Source of the DNA: Macrophomina tecta
Taxonomy: Eukaryota; Ascomycota; Dothideomycetes; Botryosphaeriales; Botryosphaeriaceae
NCBI GenBank assembly: GCA_024180945.1
Contig: JAKSGN010000005.1
Location: 2,604,001 to 2,668,000 of the forward strand
Direction: 5' to 3'
Length of the DNA: 64,000 nt
Below the pieces are notes generated by a model, which saw only the letters and a program-made list of their open reading frames with translations, did not search any database and was not told where the DNA came from. Below, one piece after another: positions 9,927 through 19,628 of the stretch (its first letter is position 1; the number at the start of each line of letters is the position of its first letter). Made by a program: the position numbers and the translations under genes.

Positions 9927-10465
9927 GTGTCAAATGCACGCCATCTTGGGCAAAAGGTAGCCATTCTTGGCCCGGCACATCGGAGCATCATCAGCGATAG
10001 CGCGCTTTTTAGCAAATACCTGACGCCGGTTAATATGGCGAGATTCTCATTGTTCCTGATACGGCAGTTAACAATGTCTTTAATAGGTACAAGGAAAGAC
10101 CGGCGAAGATCCGAGAGATCTTTTTGGAGACAATGAAAACGCGTCTGGAGGGCCCAAATACGAAATTCCCTTTGGCGTTCATTCGAAAAACAAATGCCAA
10201 AGATGGATCCATCGGAGCGATTGATCGCGAAAGAGCTCGTATACGATGAGTGGCTCTCGACCAGTTGGTCGAGCAACTCACAAAACTAATGGGCATTACA
10301 TACGCTCCCGATGGTCATTTCATGATCCTGATGCTTATGGCAAGTTGCGTTCGTAATGGAGCAGTGACCAAAGCGTGGAGTGAGCCACCAATAGGAACGC
10401 CAGTGCGGGAGCAAGCCACCTGTCACTATGGCTGCACCAACAGCCTCCACGGTGGGCCGAAGTAA
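9927..10465 (+). pseudogene. Decayed unidentified protein-coding stretch
   Basis: The plus strand reads HLGQKVAILGPAHRSIISD and KYLTPVN in one frame (about 9,939-10,035). It then continues in another frame with YGEILIVPDTAVNNVFNRYK, KIREIFLETMKTRLEGPN and IDRERARIR, meets a TGA at 10247-10249, and goes on in that same frame with VALDQLVEQLTKLMGITYAP to a stop near 10465. The sequence is charged, varied and protein-like. One frame switch and one in-frame TGA directly after a CGA codon (a C-to-T change would make CGA into TGA) indicate decay. I do not recognise the family. No start codon is assigned. Confidence 0.4.
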
Positions 10466-11358
10466 AGCGAAGCAACTTCTTAGCTTCCACGTCCTGCGCT
10501 ACCCATAAACACCCAGGACACCATTCCCCATATTGAATCCGATTGCATTCACACCGACGTTGTACACTACAGTCTCTTCACTTTCAGAATGCATGACATT
10601 GAGAAGGACAGTCTTGGCCAGTAAGTACATACATCAAGACGCCCTCCCATGATTCATGGCTAACATTAAACAGTCTGAGCATTCACGCCTTGCACAAGCC
10701 AGAATGGGGCGCAGCATCCGAGCTCTGTCCGCAGCGCGGAGCCGTGACCTACAGACTCGCTCCGAACCGGGTCAACCCCATGGCCGGAGCGCTTCACGCT
10801 GCCATTTTCAACGTCGGGCGGCGAACGAGGCAATAAATACTGTACTGGGGAGCGCCTCTGCTTGCCGGGTATCTCCTGCTGCAGGAAATTACCGGTCTGG
10901 TACCAAGTATACCTGGAAGTGATGGCAAGGATGGTGGTGCATAGAAAAGGCTCCTGGGCGATCAACTGGGCTCTATGCCGGCCGAAAGTGTACTTCTGGC
11001 CCTTTGCCTTAACACGCTGCAGGACGTACATATAAAAGCTTTCGCTCTGTGGAAAATAGGATGCTCGAAGAACTCCCGAGATGCTCTGGTGTGCGTGGCA
11101 AGGAATTCAAGATACCAGCAATGTCGTGCTTTGGCTCCTGTTTTTCCGACATTAAACACAGTATTCCAGCGGTGATTGTCAGCCCCAGAAGATCACACCA
11201 TTCAATAACGGTCCGGTATCTAGCAGGTACCTAACAATTCCAGGGCCGGGAGGTCTTCACCATGAGCTAGTTGGAAAGATAAAGCATTTGCGGGTCTGTA
11301 CGCCGGCTCCTGTGCATTCGGCGGCAGACGTTACTAATCAAACATCAAGAATCGGTTA
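10466..11358. other. Intergenic with a transcription-factor-like fragment on the minus strand
   Basis: No intact gene. On the minus strand around 10,905-11,000 the frame reads QLIAQEPFLCTTILAITSRY, which resembles the start of the fungal-specific transcription factor (middle homology) domain, where a run like 'PFLL..ILAIASRY' is common. The similarity is lost after this stretch, so at most this is a fragment of a decayed Zn2Cys6 regulator. The left flank of the transposon begins at 11357. Confidence 0.35.
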
Positions 11359-11422
11359 ACGTAATCAACAAGCGAGTCGCACACACAAGCGAGTCGCACA
11401 CCTCCCACCTCCATCTCAACTT
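11359..11422 (+). repeat. Left terminal inverted repeat of the pogo element
   Basis: Begins ACGTAATCAA and ends CTCAACTT. It matches the right repeat at 63 of 64 positions; the difference is position 52 of the repeat (T here, C in the right copy). Inside it the string CAAGCGAGTCGCACAC occurs twice in tandem with a 17-base period, a layout suited to two transposase-binding sites per end. Confidence 0.93.
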
Positions 11423-11481
11423 TGTGGCTCGACTAACACCACAACAACTCATACAATTCAAATAAAACGTGGTATATAAAT

Positions 11482-13116
11482 TCATTGAGACCTATGGCAT
11501 GACCTCGTTTTATGATCAGAGGCATAGCACTTCATACAGGAAGGCAGAACACTACTTCTCAGCTGAGTGACGACCGTTGAAGTAGGAAGGTTTGGGGCTA
11601 CTTCTGGCTGCTGTATGAGCTCCTGGGCCTCTGCCACTGTAAGAGTGGTTTCTTTTGATATCTGAGACCGCTTTGCAGCCTTTCTCCTTTTCTGTCTCTC
11701 ATTTGCAGCCCTTAATTTCTCATTTTCGCTTGCCAGAAGCACAACACTGTGCATGGCCATCTGACAGCCTTTGACCAGCCGGTTCAACGCAGCATCTGTT
11801 GGAGTTGGAGGACTCTGGGTGCGACGCTTAAGGTAGCCCTTAATTACCTCAACCTGCTGTTCCAATTGCGCAACATTGTGAGGTGTTTCTGGATGCCAGG
11901 GGGCCTGCATTGGCTCTGGAGGTGGTGTATTATGTATACGGATTTGCAACTTCGAGAGTACCCGATCTGGACCAAATGGAATCAGGCCTGCTGCTGCAAA
12001 CCCACTCAAAATGTTGCCTTTTGAAAGCGCTTCGGCCCGTGCCTGCTTGAATATTGGTAGGAATTCAGCCTTGTCGATATGGTTGATACCAAGTCGGATC
12101 TGATCTGCAACCAGGCGCCCATATGATCGCTTTAAAGTCGAAAAACAGCCCACATCAAGGGGTTGTAAGAGGTGAGAGGAGTGAGCTGGCATACAGAGCG
12201 TGATAATTGACCGTTCTGAGCAGAATTTGTCGAATTTTGGTGTCGCATGGCTTCCATGGCCATCCAGAATAAGGAGTCGATATGTGCCAATAGTCCTTGG
12301 AGCCGTATATTTATCAAAGACGTCCTGAAGCCACTTCAAACCAAGCTCATTATTGGTCCATCCATTCTCAGAGAGCGCAATTACCCACTCAGGTGGGAGG
12401 TCAGTTGTTCTATACCAGGTCGACAGGTGCACCTTGCCCTTAAGGATCACCATAGGAGGCAAACACCAACCGAATGCATTGATTGTCTCAATGGCAGTAG
12501 CCCACTCACGATCGCCTGGCTGTATTTGACGAGGCCTGCCACGTCGGTCTGAGGAAGTGACAACACGTGAAGTGCTTGCAATTCCCATTGCAAAGCCTGT
12601 CTCGTCGAAGTTGTATGAGTCCTCATCTGCAATCCCATATTTTCGCTTTGTATTGCCAACAAGGTTAAACCAGCTCTGTATAATTGCCGGATCTTCGCAT
12701 CGAGCCCTCTGGTAGTCGTATTTGCGCGTATACATCGATTTAATCTCGTCGTGATTGTTTACAAAGTTGTGAGGCCAGTTGATGCCGATATAGGCGGAAT
12801 CGCCCACGCGCTCCTTGAGCAATAATAAGGCTGCCTCACGCACTGCATCGATTCTAAGTGGGTAGCCACGTGCGTCCATATCTAGAATCCATTCTACAAG
12901 TGTTTGTTCCTCCGTCTGAGTGAGTTTGCGATTGTGTGCGCGTAAATTGATGCGTGCGACGCGTCCGTGTATGCGATCGTCGAGGGTCTTATGAGGTACA
13001 TTATAGATCTTTGCAGCTTTGCGAATGCTCGAAATTTGGCCCTTTTCATAGGCCTGACGTGCGAGACGTACTTTGGCCTCTTTCTGGGCCTTTGCAGACC
13101 TTATTTGCGGAGGCAT
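11482..13116 (-). CDS. Fot1/pogo-family DDE transposase with C-terminal zinc knuckle
   Basis: 544 residues, no intron, start ATG at 13116 just inside the right inverted repeat. Residues about 8-50 form a psq-type helix-turn-helix (SIRKAAKIYNVPHKTLDDRI). About 65-135 is a CENP-B-type second DNA-binding helix-turn-helix (TQTEEQTLVEWI). About 165-380 is the DDE_1 catalytic domain with D171 (YNFDETGF), D285 (LILDGHGSH) and D321 (LQPLDVGCF); the last two are 36 residues apart, as in Fot1-like enzymes. A probable leucine/lysine-rich coiled coil lies near 455-490. The C-terminus carries a CX2CX4HX4C knuckle (C527, C530, H535, C540). All catalytic acids are present, so the protein could be active. 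It would cut at the repeats and insert at TA in the nucleus. Confidence 0.95.
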   Translation of the reverse strand: MPPQIRSAKAQKEAKVRLARQAYEKGQISSIRKAAKIYNVPHKTLDDRIHGRVARINLRAHNRKLTQTEEQTLVEWILDMDARGYPLRIDAVREAALLLLKERVGDSAYIGINWPHNFVNNHDEIKSMYTRKYDYQRARCEDPAIIQSWFNLVGNTKRKYGIADEDSYNFDETGFAMGIASTSRVVTSSDRRGRPRQIQPGDREWATAIETINAFGWCLPPMVILKGKVHLSTWYRTTDLPPEWVIALSENGWTNNELGLKWLQDVFDKYTAPRTIGTYRLLILDGHGSHATPKFDKFCSERSIITLCMPAHSSHLLQPLDVGCFSTLKRSYGRLVADQIRLGINHIDKAEFLPIFKQARAEALSKGNILSGFAAAGLIPFGPDRVLSKLQIRIHNTPPPEPMQAPWHPETPHNVAQLEQQVEVIKGYLKRRTQSPPTPTDAALNRLVKGCQMAMHSVVLLASENEKLRAANERQKRRKAAKRSQISKETTLTVAEAQELIQQPEVAPNLPTSTVVTQLRSSVLPSCMKCYASDHKTRSCHRSQ

Positions 13117-13125
13117 AAGGAGTTG

Positions 13126-13189
13126 AAGTTGAGATGGGGGTGGGAGGTGTGCGACTCGCTTGTGTGTGCGACTCGCTTGTTGATTACGT
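13126..13189 (-). repeat. Right terminal inverted repeat of the pogo element
   Basis: Inverted copy of 11359-11422 with one mismatch and the same internal tandem 17-base-period repeat. It lies 9 bp upstream of the transposase ATG, so it probably also contains or overlaps the transposase promoter. Confidence 0.93.
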
Positions 13190-13937
13190 TACCGAAATAA
13201 AACATGGCCCACTTATGATGCGTCATCTACACCGGGAGCTCACCGACGGGAGAATTTACTGTGTGTGGGGCTCCGCGCCATCGACGTGGCCAAGAGGAAT
13301 GAGATCAGACAAAATGTGGTCCGAGTGGCCAACAACGCGAACCTTTACGAGAAATCTGCAACCGCACCTCGTGCGCCCAGTAGCACAGCGGGCTTTATCA
13401 AACGATTCCGCTTGTATGAAGCGTGTTAACCCAGAAAGGAAAAATTGGGAGAACGCGTACGGATGAACATGTGGCGTTTCTTCGTAAGGGAGACCATTCA
13501 CGAGTCGGACGGGCCCACAGTAGATCGTCCCTTCGCCCTAACTCCGCCGCCGTATCCTAACACCGACCTTTGGCATGGAGCTCGACTGCTAATCACCAGT
13601 TCGGGAGCCGGGAGCTCCCCGACCCGGTTCTAAGCCGTGGACGCAGAGTCTGGAGCAACTGGACTTCTGCCCACCCGCTGTTTGGCGCCTTCCCCGCCGG
13701 AGTAACTGCTGGTGAAGAGGTGGGAAACGGGCCGCTCTGATGGGATCGGATGCGGAGGCGATGACTAGGCCAATTTCACCTGTCTTGGAATATGTGCAAG
13801 CCGGACGGGGTCTATAAAAGCTGGTAGCGGCGGCAAGAAAAGCCCACAACAGACCATTCAGCTCCATCCTTCCAGCTCTTGCTACTCAACCTTCAACACG
13901 CTCAATCAGTACAATCAAACATTCAGCTATCTCGGCA
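13190..13937. other. Intergenic / promoter region of the SDR gene
   Basis: No supported gene. The proximal part contains a TATA box (13813-13820) and a pyrimidine-rich leader before the ATG at 13938. Confidence 0.6.
13813..13820 (+). promoter_or_regulatory. TATA box of the SDR gene
   Basis: TATAAAAG, 118 bp upstream of the SDR start codon, followed by a purine then pyrimidine-rich leader. A good consensus match at a normal fungal distance. Confidence 0.6.
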
Positions 13938-15123
13938 ATGGCTTCCCGCTCCGATTTTGGACACAACACCAAGGCCAGCGAGGTGGCAGCCGCATTCGCC
14001 GGCCAGATCAAGGGCCGCGTCAGTAAGCCATTCCCAAACTCCTCACCGGCAACCACAGCGCTGACCCGCCCTACCTGCAGTCGCCGTGACAGGCATCGCC
14101 AAGGCCGGCCTCGGAAGCGCAACCGCGCTCGCCTTCGCCCAGGGCGAGCCCTCGCTGCTCATCCTGATTTCGCGCACGCAGACCAAGCTCGACGAGGTAG
14201 CTGCAGAAATCGCGGCCATCAAGCCGAATGTGAATCTCAAGACGGTGCAGGTGGATCTGCTCTCGCACGACTCGGTCCGACGGGCGGCCGACGCGATTAA
14301 GGCGCTCACGCCGCGCATCGACGTGCTGGTTAACAACGCGGCGCTGACCATCTACGAGCGCAAGCACTCGTCCGACGGCATCGAGTACCAGCTGGCGGCG
14401 AACCACCTGGGGCCTTTCCTCCTGACCAACCTGCTGCAGGACCGCTTCCTCGAAGCCGCGAAGACGGCGCCCGCCGGCGCGACGCGCATCGTCAATGTTT
14501 CCAGCGATGCCCATCGCGTGAGCCCCTTCCGGTTCCACGACTGGAACTGCGAGCAGAAGCCCGTGCCGGAGGACGAGACTGACTCCCTGGAAAACTGGCC
14601 GGCGGTGCTCCGGAAGTCCAATAATGGGTACAACGGGTTCGTGGCGTACGGCCAGTCCAAGACGGCCAACATTCTGTTCTCTGTGGGATTGAACAAGCGT
14701 CTGGCCGAGAAGGGAGTCGTGTCGTACAGCTTGCATCCTGGAGGTAGGTGTCTTTCCCACGGTTTCCTTCGTTTCGAGCCTGTGCTGACCCGGACAAAAA
14801 CAAAAGCCATCGCTACCGAGCTCGGTAGAGACACGACGGGTGAGCTGAAAGACACATTCGCGGACCTTCTGAAGCAAGCAAATCAGAAGCCCAGCAACGA
14901 AGAAGGATCATCGACAACGTTGGTTGCCGCTCTAGATCCGGCTTTGAACGGTATGCCAGCATATCAACCGAGTCGATCAGCAAGCTCTAATGTGATTACA
15001 GATGTCAAGGGAGTGTACCTGGATGATTGTCAGCTCGCAAAGCCAGAGCCTTACGCCGTCGACCCGGAGAAGGCTGAGAAGTTGTGGGCACTGAGCGAGG
15101 AGCTTGTCAAGCAGAAGTTTTAG
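13938..15123 (+). CDS. Short-chain dehydrogenase/reductase (retinol dehydrogenase / WWOX-like)
   Basis: Four exons (13938-14022, 14081-14743, 14807-14950, 15002-15123) give 337 residues. Introns of 58, 63 and 51 nt all have GT-AG ends. The Rossmann cofactor motif TGIAKAGLG is split from the first exon by intron 1. NNAA, NVSS and the catalytic YGQSK (Tyr-x-x-x-Lys) follow in the usual order, and LHPGAIATELGR is the standard segment after the active site. This places it among classical SDRs related to retinol dehydrogenases and WW-domain oxidoreductase, which reduce or oxidise carbonyl/alcohol groups with NADP(H). The substrate cannot be told. A TATA box lies 118 bp upstream. The next gene, an MFS transporter on the same strand, may or may not be functionally linked. 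Confidence 0.88.
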
Positions 15124-15863
15124 AAAATCTAGTAGGGATTAGAAAGAAAGGAAGAGTAGATATTGAGACGACAGCTTTTGAGAGCGAGTTGAAAATACAA
15201 GAACGTGAGACTAAAGTCTTTGGCGAGCTCTCCATCATTAGCGAGCCCTAGCAGCTTCCGGCGAACATCTATACAACTCCCGCTCAACTGCCGTTCGACC
15301 GACCTAGAGACCTCTCTAAATTCAATTAGTTAAGCTGTGATAACATCAGTATGCGCACAGGTGGACATGCCGCTTCCGCCCCGCAGCGCGACAAATAAAT
15401 GGTCCTGTACATAATCGTAGAGGGCAATCAGGGCGACTTGTCAAACTCCAATCCCCCCTGCGCCGTGGATATGTTTCCTTATCATGTAACTGCCAATGAG
15501 CATGAGGTGCCTATCGGGCCGTGAAAGGGAAAAGCGTGCCAAGTCGAAGGTAGGGGGTTGGCATGCCAGTCTTCCCAATCTCTATGCTTATCTAGCCTTC
15601 TCATCCCACTCTCCCAACTGACTCAGCAACCATATCAATGCTGCTCCGCGGCCACCCCTCGGGCTCCACTTCCGCATTACCTGTGCAGGGCATTCCGCTC
15701 TTGACGACCGGGAACGCTTGCCTTCGTCGGGTAATTGCTGCTCACGGAATATGGTTGGCGGCCATAAAATGTTGGAATCCCTTCCAGTGATTGAAGTATT
15801 TGGACAGATGCAGACCCATCGTTGCGCTCAGCGGACGAGTCTAGCCTTGAACAAACCAAGTAC
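15124..15863. other. Intergenic between SDR and MFS genes
   Basis: About 740 bp with the SDR 3' region and the MFS promoter. I see no further gene and no clear TATA box near the MFS start. Confidence 0.6.
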
Positions 15864-17664
15864 ATGCCAGCCACAAGGGAAGACATGGTCCCCGGGACCG
15901 TTTACCTGGTCGATACGGCGCATGAACTGCACTCCCAGCACGCCCGAGGCAACACAGATATCGTCCTCATACCACAGCCCAGCAAGGACCCGGAAGATCC
16001 GTTGAACTGGTCGCCCCGGCGGAAAGCACTGGCCATAGGAATGGCCTACACCTACACGCTTGGAGTCGGAATATCCACGGCGGTGCAATACAGCGGTAGG
16101 TAACCTGAGACACGGTGAAACAACAACCTCGACGCTAAGATTAGCCAGTCCTCACGCCCATCGCCGAAGATACCAGGATAACTGTAGCACAGCTAAATCT
16201 GGGCACTGGGCTGATGTTTCTCTTCCTAGGATGGGCCAACCTGCTGTGGCAACCGCTCGCCCTCGTGTACGGTCGCCGAGGAGTCTACGTTGTCTCTTCG
16301 TTTCTCTGCATCTTCCCGGTCGTGTGGTCTGCTTATTCGACGAGCAAAGGAGAGTGGTATGCGCACAGAATTATACTCGGAATTTTTGCCGCTCCAATTG
16401 AATCCTTGCCGGAGCTCACGGTCCCGGACTTGTACTTTGCGCATGAGCGAGGAACCTACATGGGCATCTACGCTTTTCTACTGTTTGGATCAAATTTTCT
16501 CGCACCGTGGGTCGCACCGGGAATGCGTTCTGCAAGAGAGCTGACAGAGGCAACGCAGATTCTTCGCCGGCTGGATAGACGTAGCGGCTGGTTGGAAGTG
16601 GGTGATGTATTTCGGTGCGATTGTGCAAGCGGTCGCTTTCCTGGTCTGTTATCTCTTTATGGAAGAAACAATGTACTTCCGCAAGACGATAGAAGGAGAA
16701 GAAGTGACCAACAAGAAGTCGGCGGAAGCAGAAGAGAAGAACGTCGCTTCCGAGAAAGGACCAGTTACGCAAAGCCAAAGTCCAGATTTTGAGGCAGGAC
16801 GAGGCATTGAAGCCGGGCAAACGACGGCGGAACCATTAACGTGGAACTCGTATCGGAAGAAACTCTCGCTGTTCGTCAAGATGGAGGGGCGGCCGTCAAA
16901 CAAAGCCATGTTTACAATGATGTGGCGCCCGCTGCCATTGATGTATGACTTTCCGTCGGTCTCTTGGGCGGGTTTGTAAGTCGTCCTGGGCGGTCAATCG
17001 ACGCAAGTGCTGACTTTGCAGTGTCTACGGGACGTGTCTGTCGTGGTACAATGTGCTCAATGCGACGGCTTCTCGGATTCTCAGTGCAGCTCCCTACAAT
17101 TTCTCATCTGGGCTGGTCGGCACAGCATATCTTTCCCCTTTCGTTGCGGCAGGGCTAGCTGCGGTGTGGAGTGGATGGTCGGCGGACAAACTAGCCATTT
17201 TCTTGGCACGCCGTAATGGAGGCATCCGTGAGTCAGAGCAACGTCTCTGGGCGCTGTTGCTTTCTGGACTGCTGTGTGCGACAGGGCTGATCCTCTGGGG
17301 AGTAGGAGCAGCACGTGGAGTTCACTGGTTCGGGCTGATCTTCGGCCTCGGGTTGCTGGCCTTCAGCGTGGTCAGCGGAGGGTCAATCGCGCTGAGTTAC
17401 GATGTGGACTGCTTCAAGGAGATCTCTGGCGAGTCCATGATCTCAATCATGATCATCCGCAACACAATGGGATTCGCAGTGTCATATGGGATCGATCCTT
17501 GGATTGACGACATGGGGCTGCAGAACTGTTTCATCACGGTGGCCCTGGTGGCCCTGGCCTGCACATACACATTTTTACCAGTGGTCTGGTATGGGAAGCA
17601 GCTGCGGAGGTTTTCGGCGAAGAAATACTGGGAATATGTAGAGACAAGCGTCGTGGCGCACTGA
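15864..17664 (+). CDS. Major facilitator superfamily transporter (HOL1/DHA-like)
   Basis: Four exons (15864-16095, 16149-16506, 16559-16975, 17022-17664) give 549 residues. The product starts with a soluble tail and PEDPLNWSPRRKALAIG, the typical entry to helix 1 of fungal drug:H+ antiporter-like and HOL1-like transporters. YGRRGVY between helices 2 and 3, ELTVPDLYFAHERGTYMG, and GWKWVMYFGAI with FMEET at the end of the first half match that family. A charged central loop of about 80 residues separates the halves. Intron 2 (16507-16558) uses a GTGGGT donor; reading through it shifts the frame out of the family, so the splice is needed. About 12 membrane helices are expected, at the plasma membrane. 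Substrate unknown. Confidence 0.88.
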
Positions 17665-18075
17665 GGGGAGCGCAGCTTGGGCGGGTACAGAAGGAATCCG
17701 ACACGAATCGCGGCGATCCTGGCAGGCGTAAGGGCGGCAGGAGTTGCGGTGACGGCTGGCAACGTCTCGTAGACGAATAGAAAGTTGAGCAGTGCGAGAG
17801 TGGAGTGGCGTGGAGTGCTTGTTGGTGAGTGGCATGTGGGCTGACGCGGAAGCCCAAGATCCGTCGCGTGGCTTGGACCCTTTCCTGCTGCTGCGCGACC
17901 GGGGCTGGCGGCGCGCCGACTTTTTGCTGCACGACGCGTCCATCTTCCCGTCTCGCGCGACTCCGGACTCCGCGGCTTCCTGCTCCTTTTCCTGGTCGTC
18001 AATTGACTGCGAGACCATCCAGCTGTGCCTCCAGTCTCCTCCTCACCTGCGTCCAGCCAGCCAGAAGCCATCGCC
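17665..18075. promoter_or_regulatory. Intergenic / ERG2 promoter with SRE-like strings
   Basis: 411 bp upstream of ERG2. AGTGGCGTGG (17804-17813) and AGTGGCATGT (17828-17837) each differ by about one base from the reverse complement of the fungal SREBP (SrbA) element. This is suggestive for a sterol gene but weak. No TATA box is evident. Confidence 0.3.
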
Positions 18076-18898
18076 ATGGCCTCCATCCGCTCCCTCAGCA
18101 TCCTCGCTCTGCTGGCCGCCGTGCTGCTGCCCGTCTACAACTGGCTGGAGAAGAACCTCGAGTCCTTCTACATCTTCGACCCCAAGGACCTGCACGACCT
18201 GGCCAACCGCGCCATTGCCCAGCATGGCAACGACACCCGAGCCATTGTCAGCTACATCACCACCGAGCTCTCTGGCCGCGACCATCTCACCACCTTTGTC
18301 AACCTGGATGAGGAATGGGTCTTCAACAATGCTGGTGGCGCCATGGGTGCCATGTACATCATCCACGCCAGTAAGTGAAGTCCGAGTGCTGGAGACGCGG
18401 ATGTAAGGCTGACGGAGCAAAGGCATCACCGAGTACCTGATCATCTTCGGTAAGAGCGCGCAATGCGCCATTGTCGACACGACAGGGGACACTGACCGCA
18501 AAAGGTACCGCAATTGGCACCGAAGGCCACACTGGACGCCACACCGCCGACGACTACTTCAATATCCTGACCGGCACCCAGCTCGCATACGTCCCGGGAG
18601 AATACGAGCCTGAGGTGCGTTTTTGACAGGCGGAAACAACAAACGGCGTGGAGGCTGATATCGAGAACAGGTCTATCCCCCGGGAAGTGTGCACCACCTT
18701 CGGCGTGGCGATGTCAAGCAGTACAAGATGGACTCCTCATGCTTCGCCATGGAGTACGCTCGTGGATGGATCCCGCCCATGCTCTTCTTTGGCTACGCCG
18801 ACACCTTCTCCAGCACCCTCGACTTCCCCACCCTGTGGGCGACTACGAGGATTACCGGCCGTGAGATGATTGCCAACTTGCTGAAGAAGAAGCTGTAA
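18076..18898 (+). CDS. ERG2: C-8 sterol isomerase
   Basis: Four exons (18076-18370, 18423-18449, 18505-18614, 18671-18898) give 219 residues, close to the normal ERG2 length. The second exon is only 27 nt. One N-terminal membrane helix (residues about 7-22) is followed by [12 protein letters not shown] and [11 protein letters not shown]. Then come [42 protein letters not shown] (with the conserved histidines of the sigma-1 receptor/ERG2 cupin fold), [22 protein letters not shown] and [20 protein letters not shown]. The enzyme moves the double bond of fecosterol from C8 to C7 to give episterol in the endoplasmic reticulum during ergosterol synthesis, and is the target of morpholine fungicides. 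All splice sites are canonical. Nothing in the sequence suggests inactivation. Confidence 0.96.
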
Positions 18899-19628
18899 AT
18901 CATCATCCGGCTACGCTTGCGAGTTCGAGGAAAGTGCCGCCCCGGAGTTGGACGGCTGCCCGATGCGGAGTACAGCCCGCCGGTCACACGCTTAGCGCCG
19001 ACTGCAATGCGTCGTGATAGCGGAGATCTCCATGTATGTACAGATACCGGCTCGCCATCTCTCCCACCCATCTTGCTTGAATATCAATGCATTGGATGTG
19101 GCGCAGCCCCAGAGAAGGCAAGTCTCAGATTTAAGCATTTGGCGAGTACACCTCACCCTCCCGTATATAATAATAATATCTTCGTCAAGTCGGCCCTTTA
19201 TATACATATTTCCTTCTCCCTCTGTTCCAGAATGTTTGGGCGCCTTGACATTTCCAATTTCCTTGCACTTCGGCCAAACTGCCCGGCCCAGCAAGGCGGG
19301 CGCTCGGCATCGCTTATAACGGGCAAAGCGGGATGTCCGGGGTTATCGTACCCAGTTTTAACCTCCTGACCGCGATTCGCTCAAGGTTCATCGCGTTGAG
19401 GTCGCCCCATCGGGCATAAACCTGCGCTCATCCATGACGCGGACGCGTCCGCAGCATAGCACTAGTCGGCGCGTGCTGCGGGACCTTACAGTGATAGGAC
19501 AGCTACCCTCTATTACGGCCTAGCCTCCGCAGGTCTGTCCCGTTACAACACGGGACGCTGAGATATATATCTGTAGCTGACTTGCACCTGACCTCGAGCG
19601 GCAGCCGTTCCCTTCCAGTCATACGGCC
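18899..19628. other. Intergenic / lysophospholipase promoter
   Basis: Contains an AT-rich block near 19,157-19,207 and a TATATAT string at 19564-19570, about 60 bp before the lysophospholipase ATG, which is a candidate TATA element. No gene is supported. Confidence 0.5.

Larger units (their letters stand above)
11359..13189 (-). mobile_element. Complete Fot1/pogo-type (Tc1-mariner) DNA transposon
   Basis: An 1831-bp element bounded by inverted repeats of 64 bp (11359-11422 and 13126-13189) that differ at one position. It is flanked on both sides by the dinucleotide TA (11357-11358 and 13190-13191), the target duplication expected for Tc1/mariner elements. It carries one intact transposase gene that fills almost the whole interior. 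The empty site would read GGTTACC, a near palindrome. Near-identical repeats, an uninterrupted transposase frame and an intact target duplication indicate a recent, potentially still active insertion. Confidence 0.93.

Noticed and set aside
16507..16558. Apparent frameshift in the MFS gene
   Set aside because: Explained by a 52-nt intron with a GTGGGT donor that restores FLAPFFAGW and keeps the frame.
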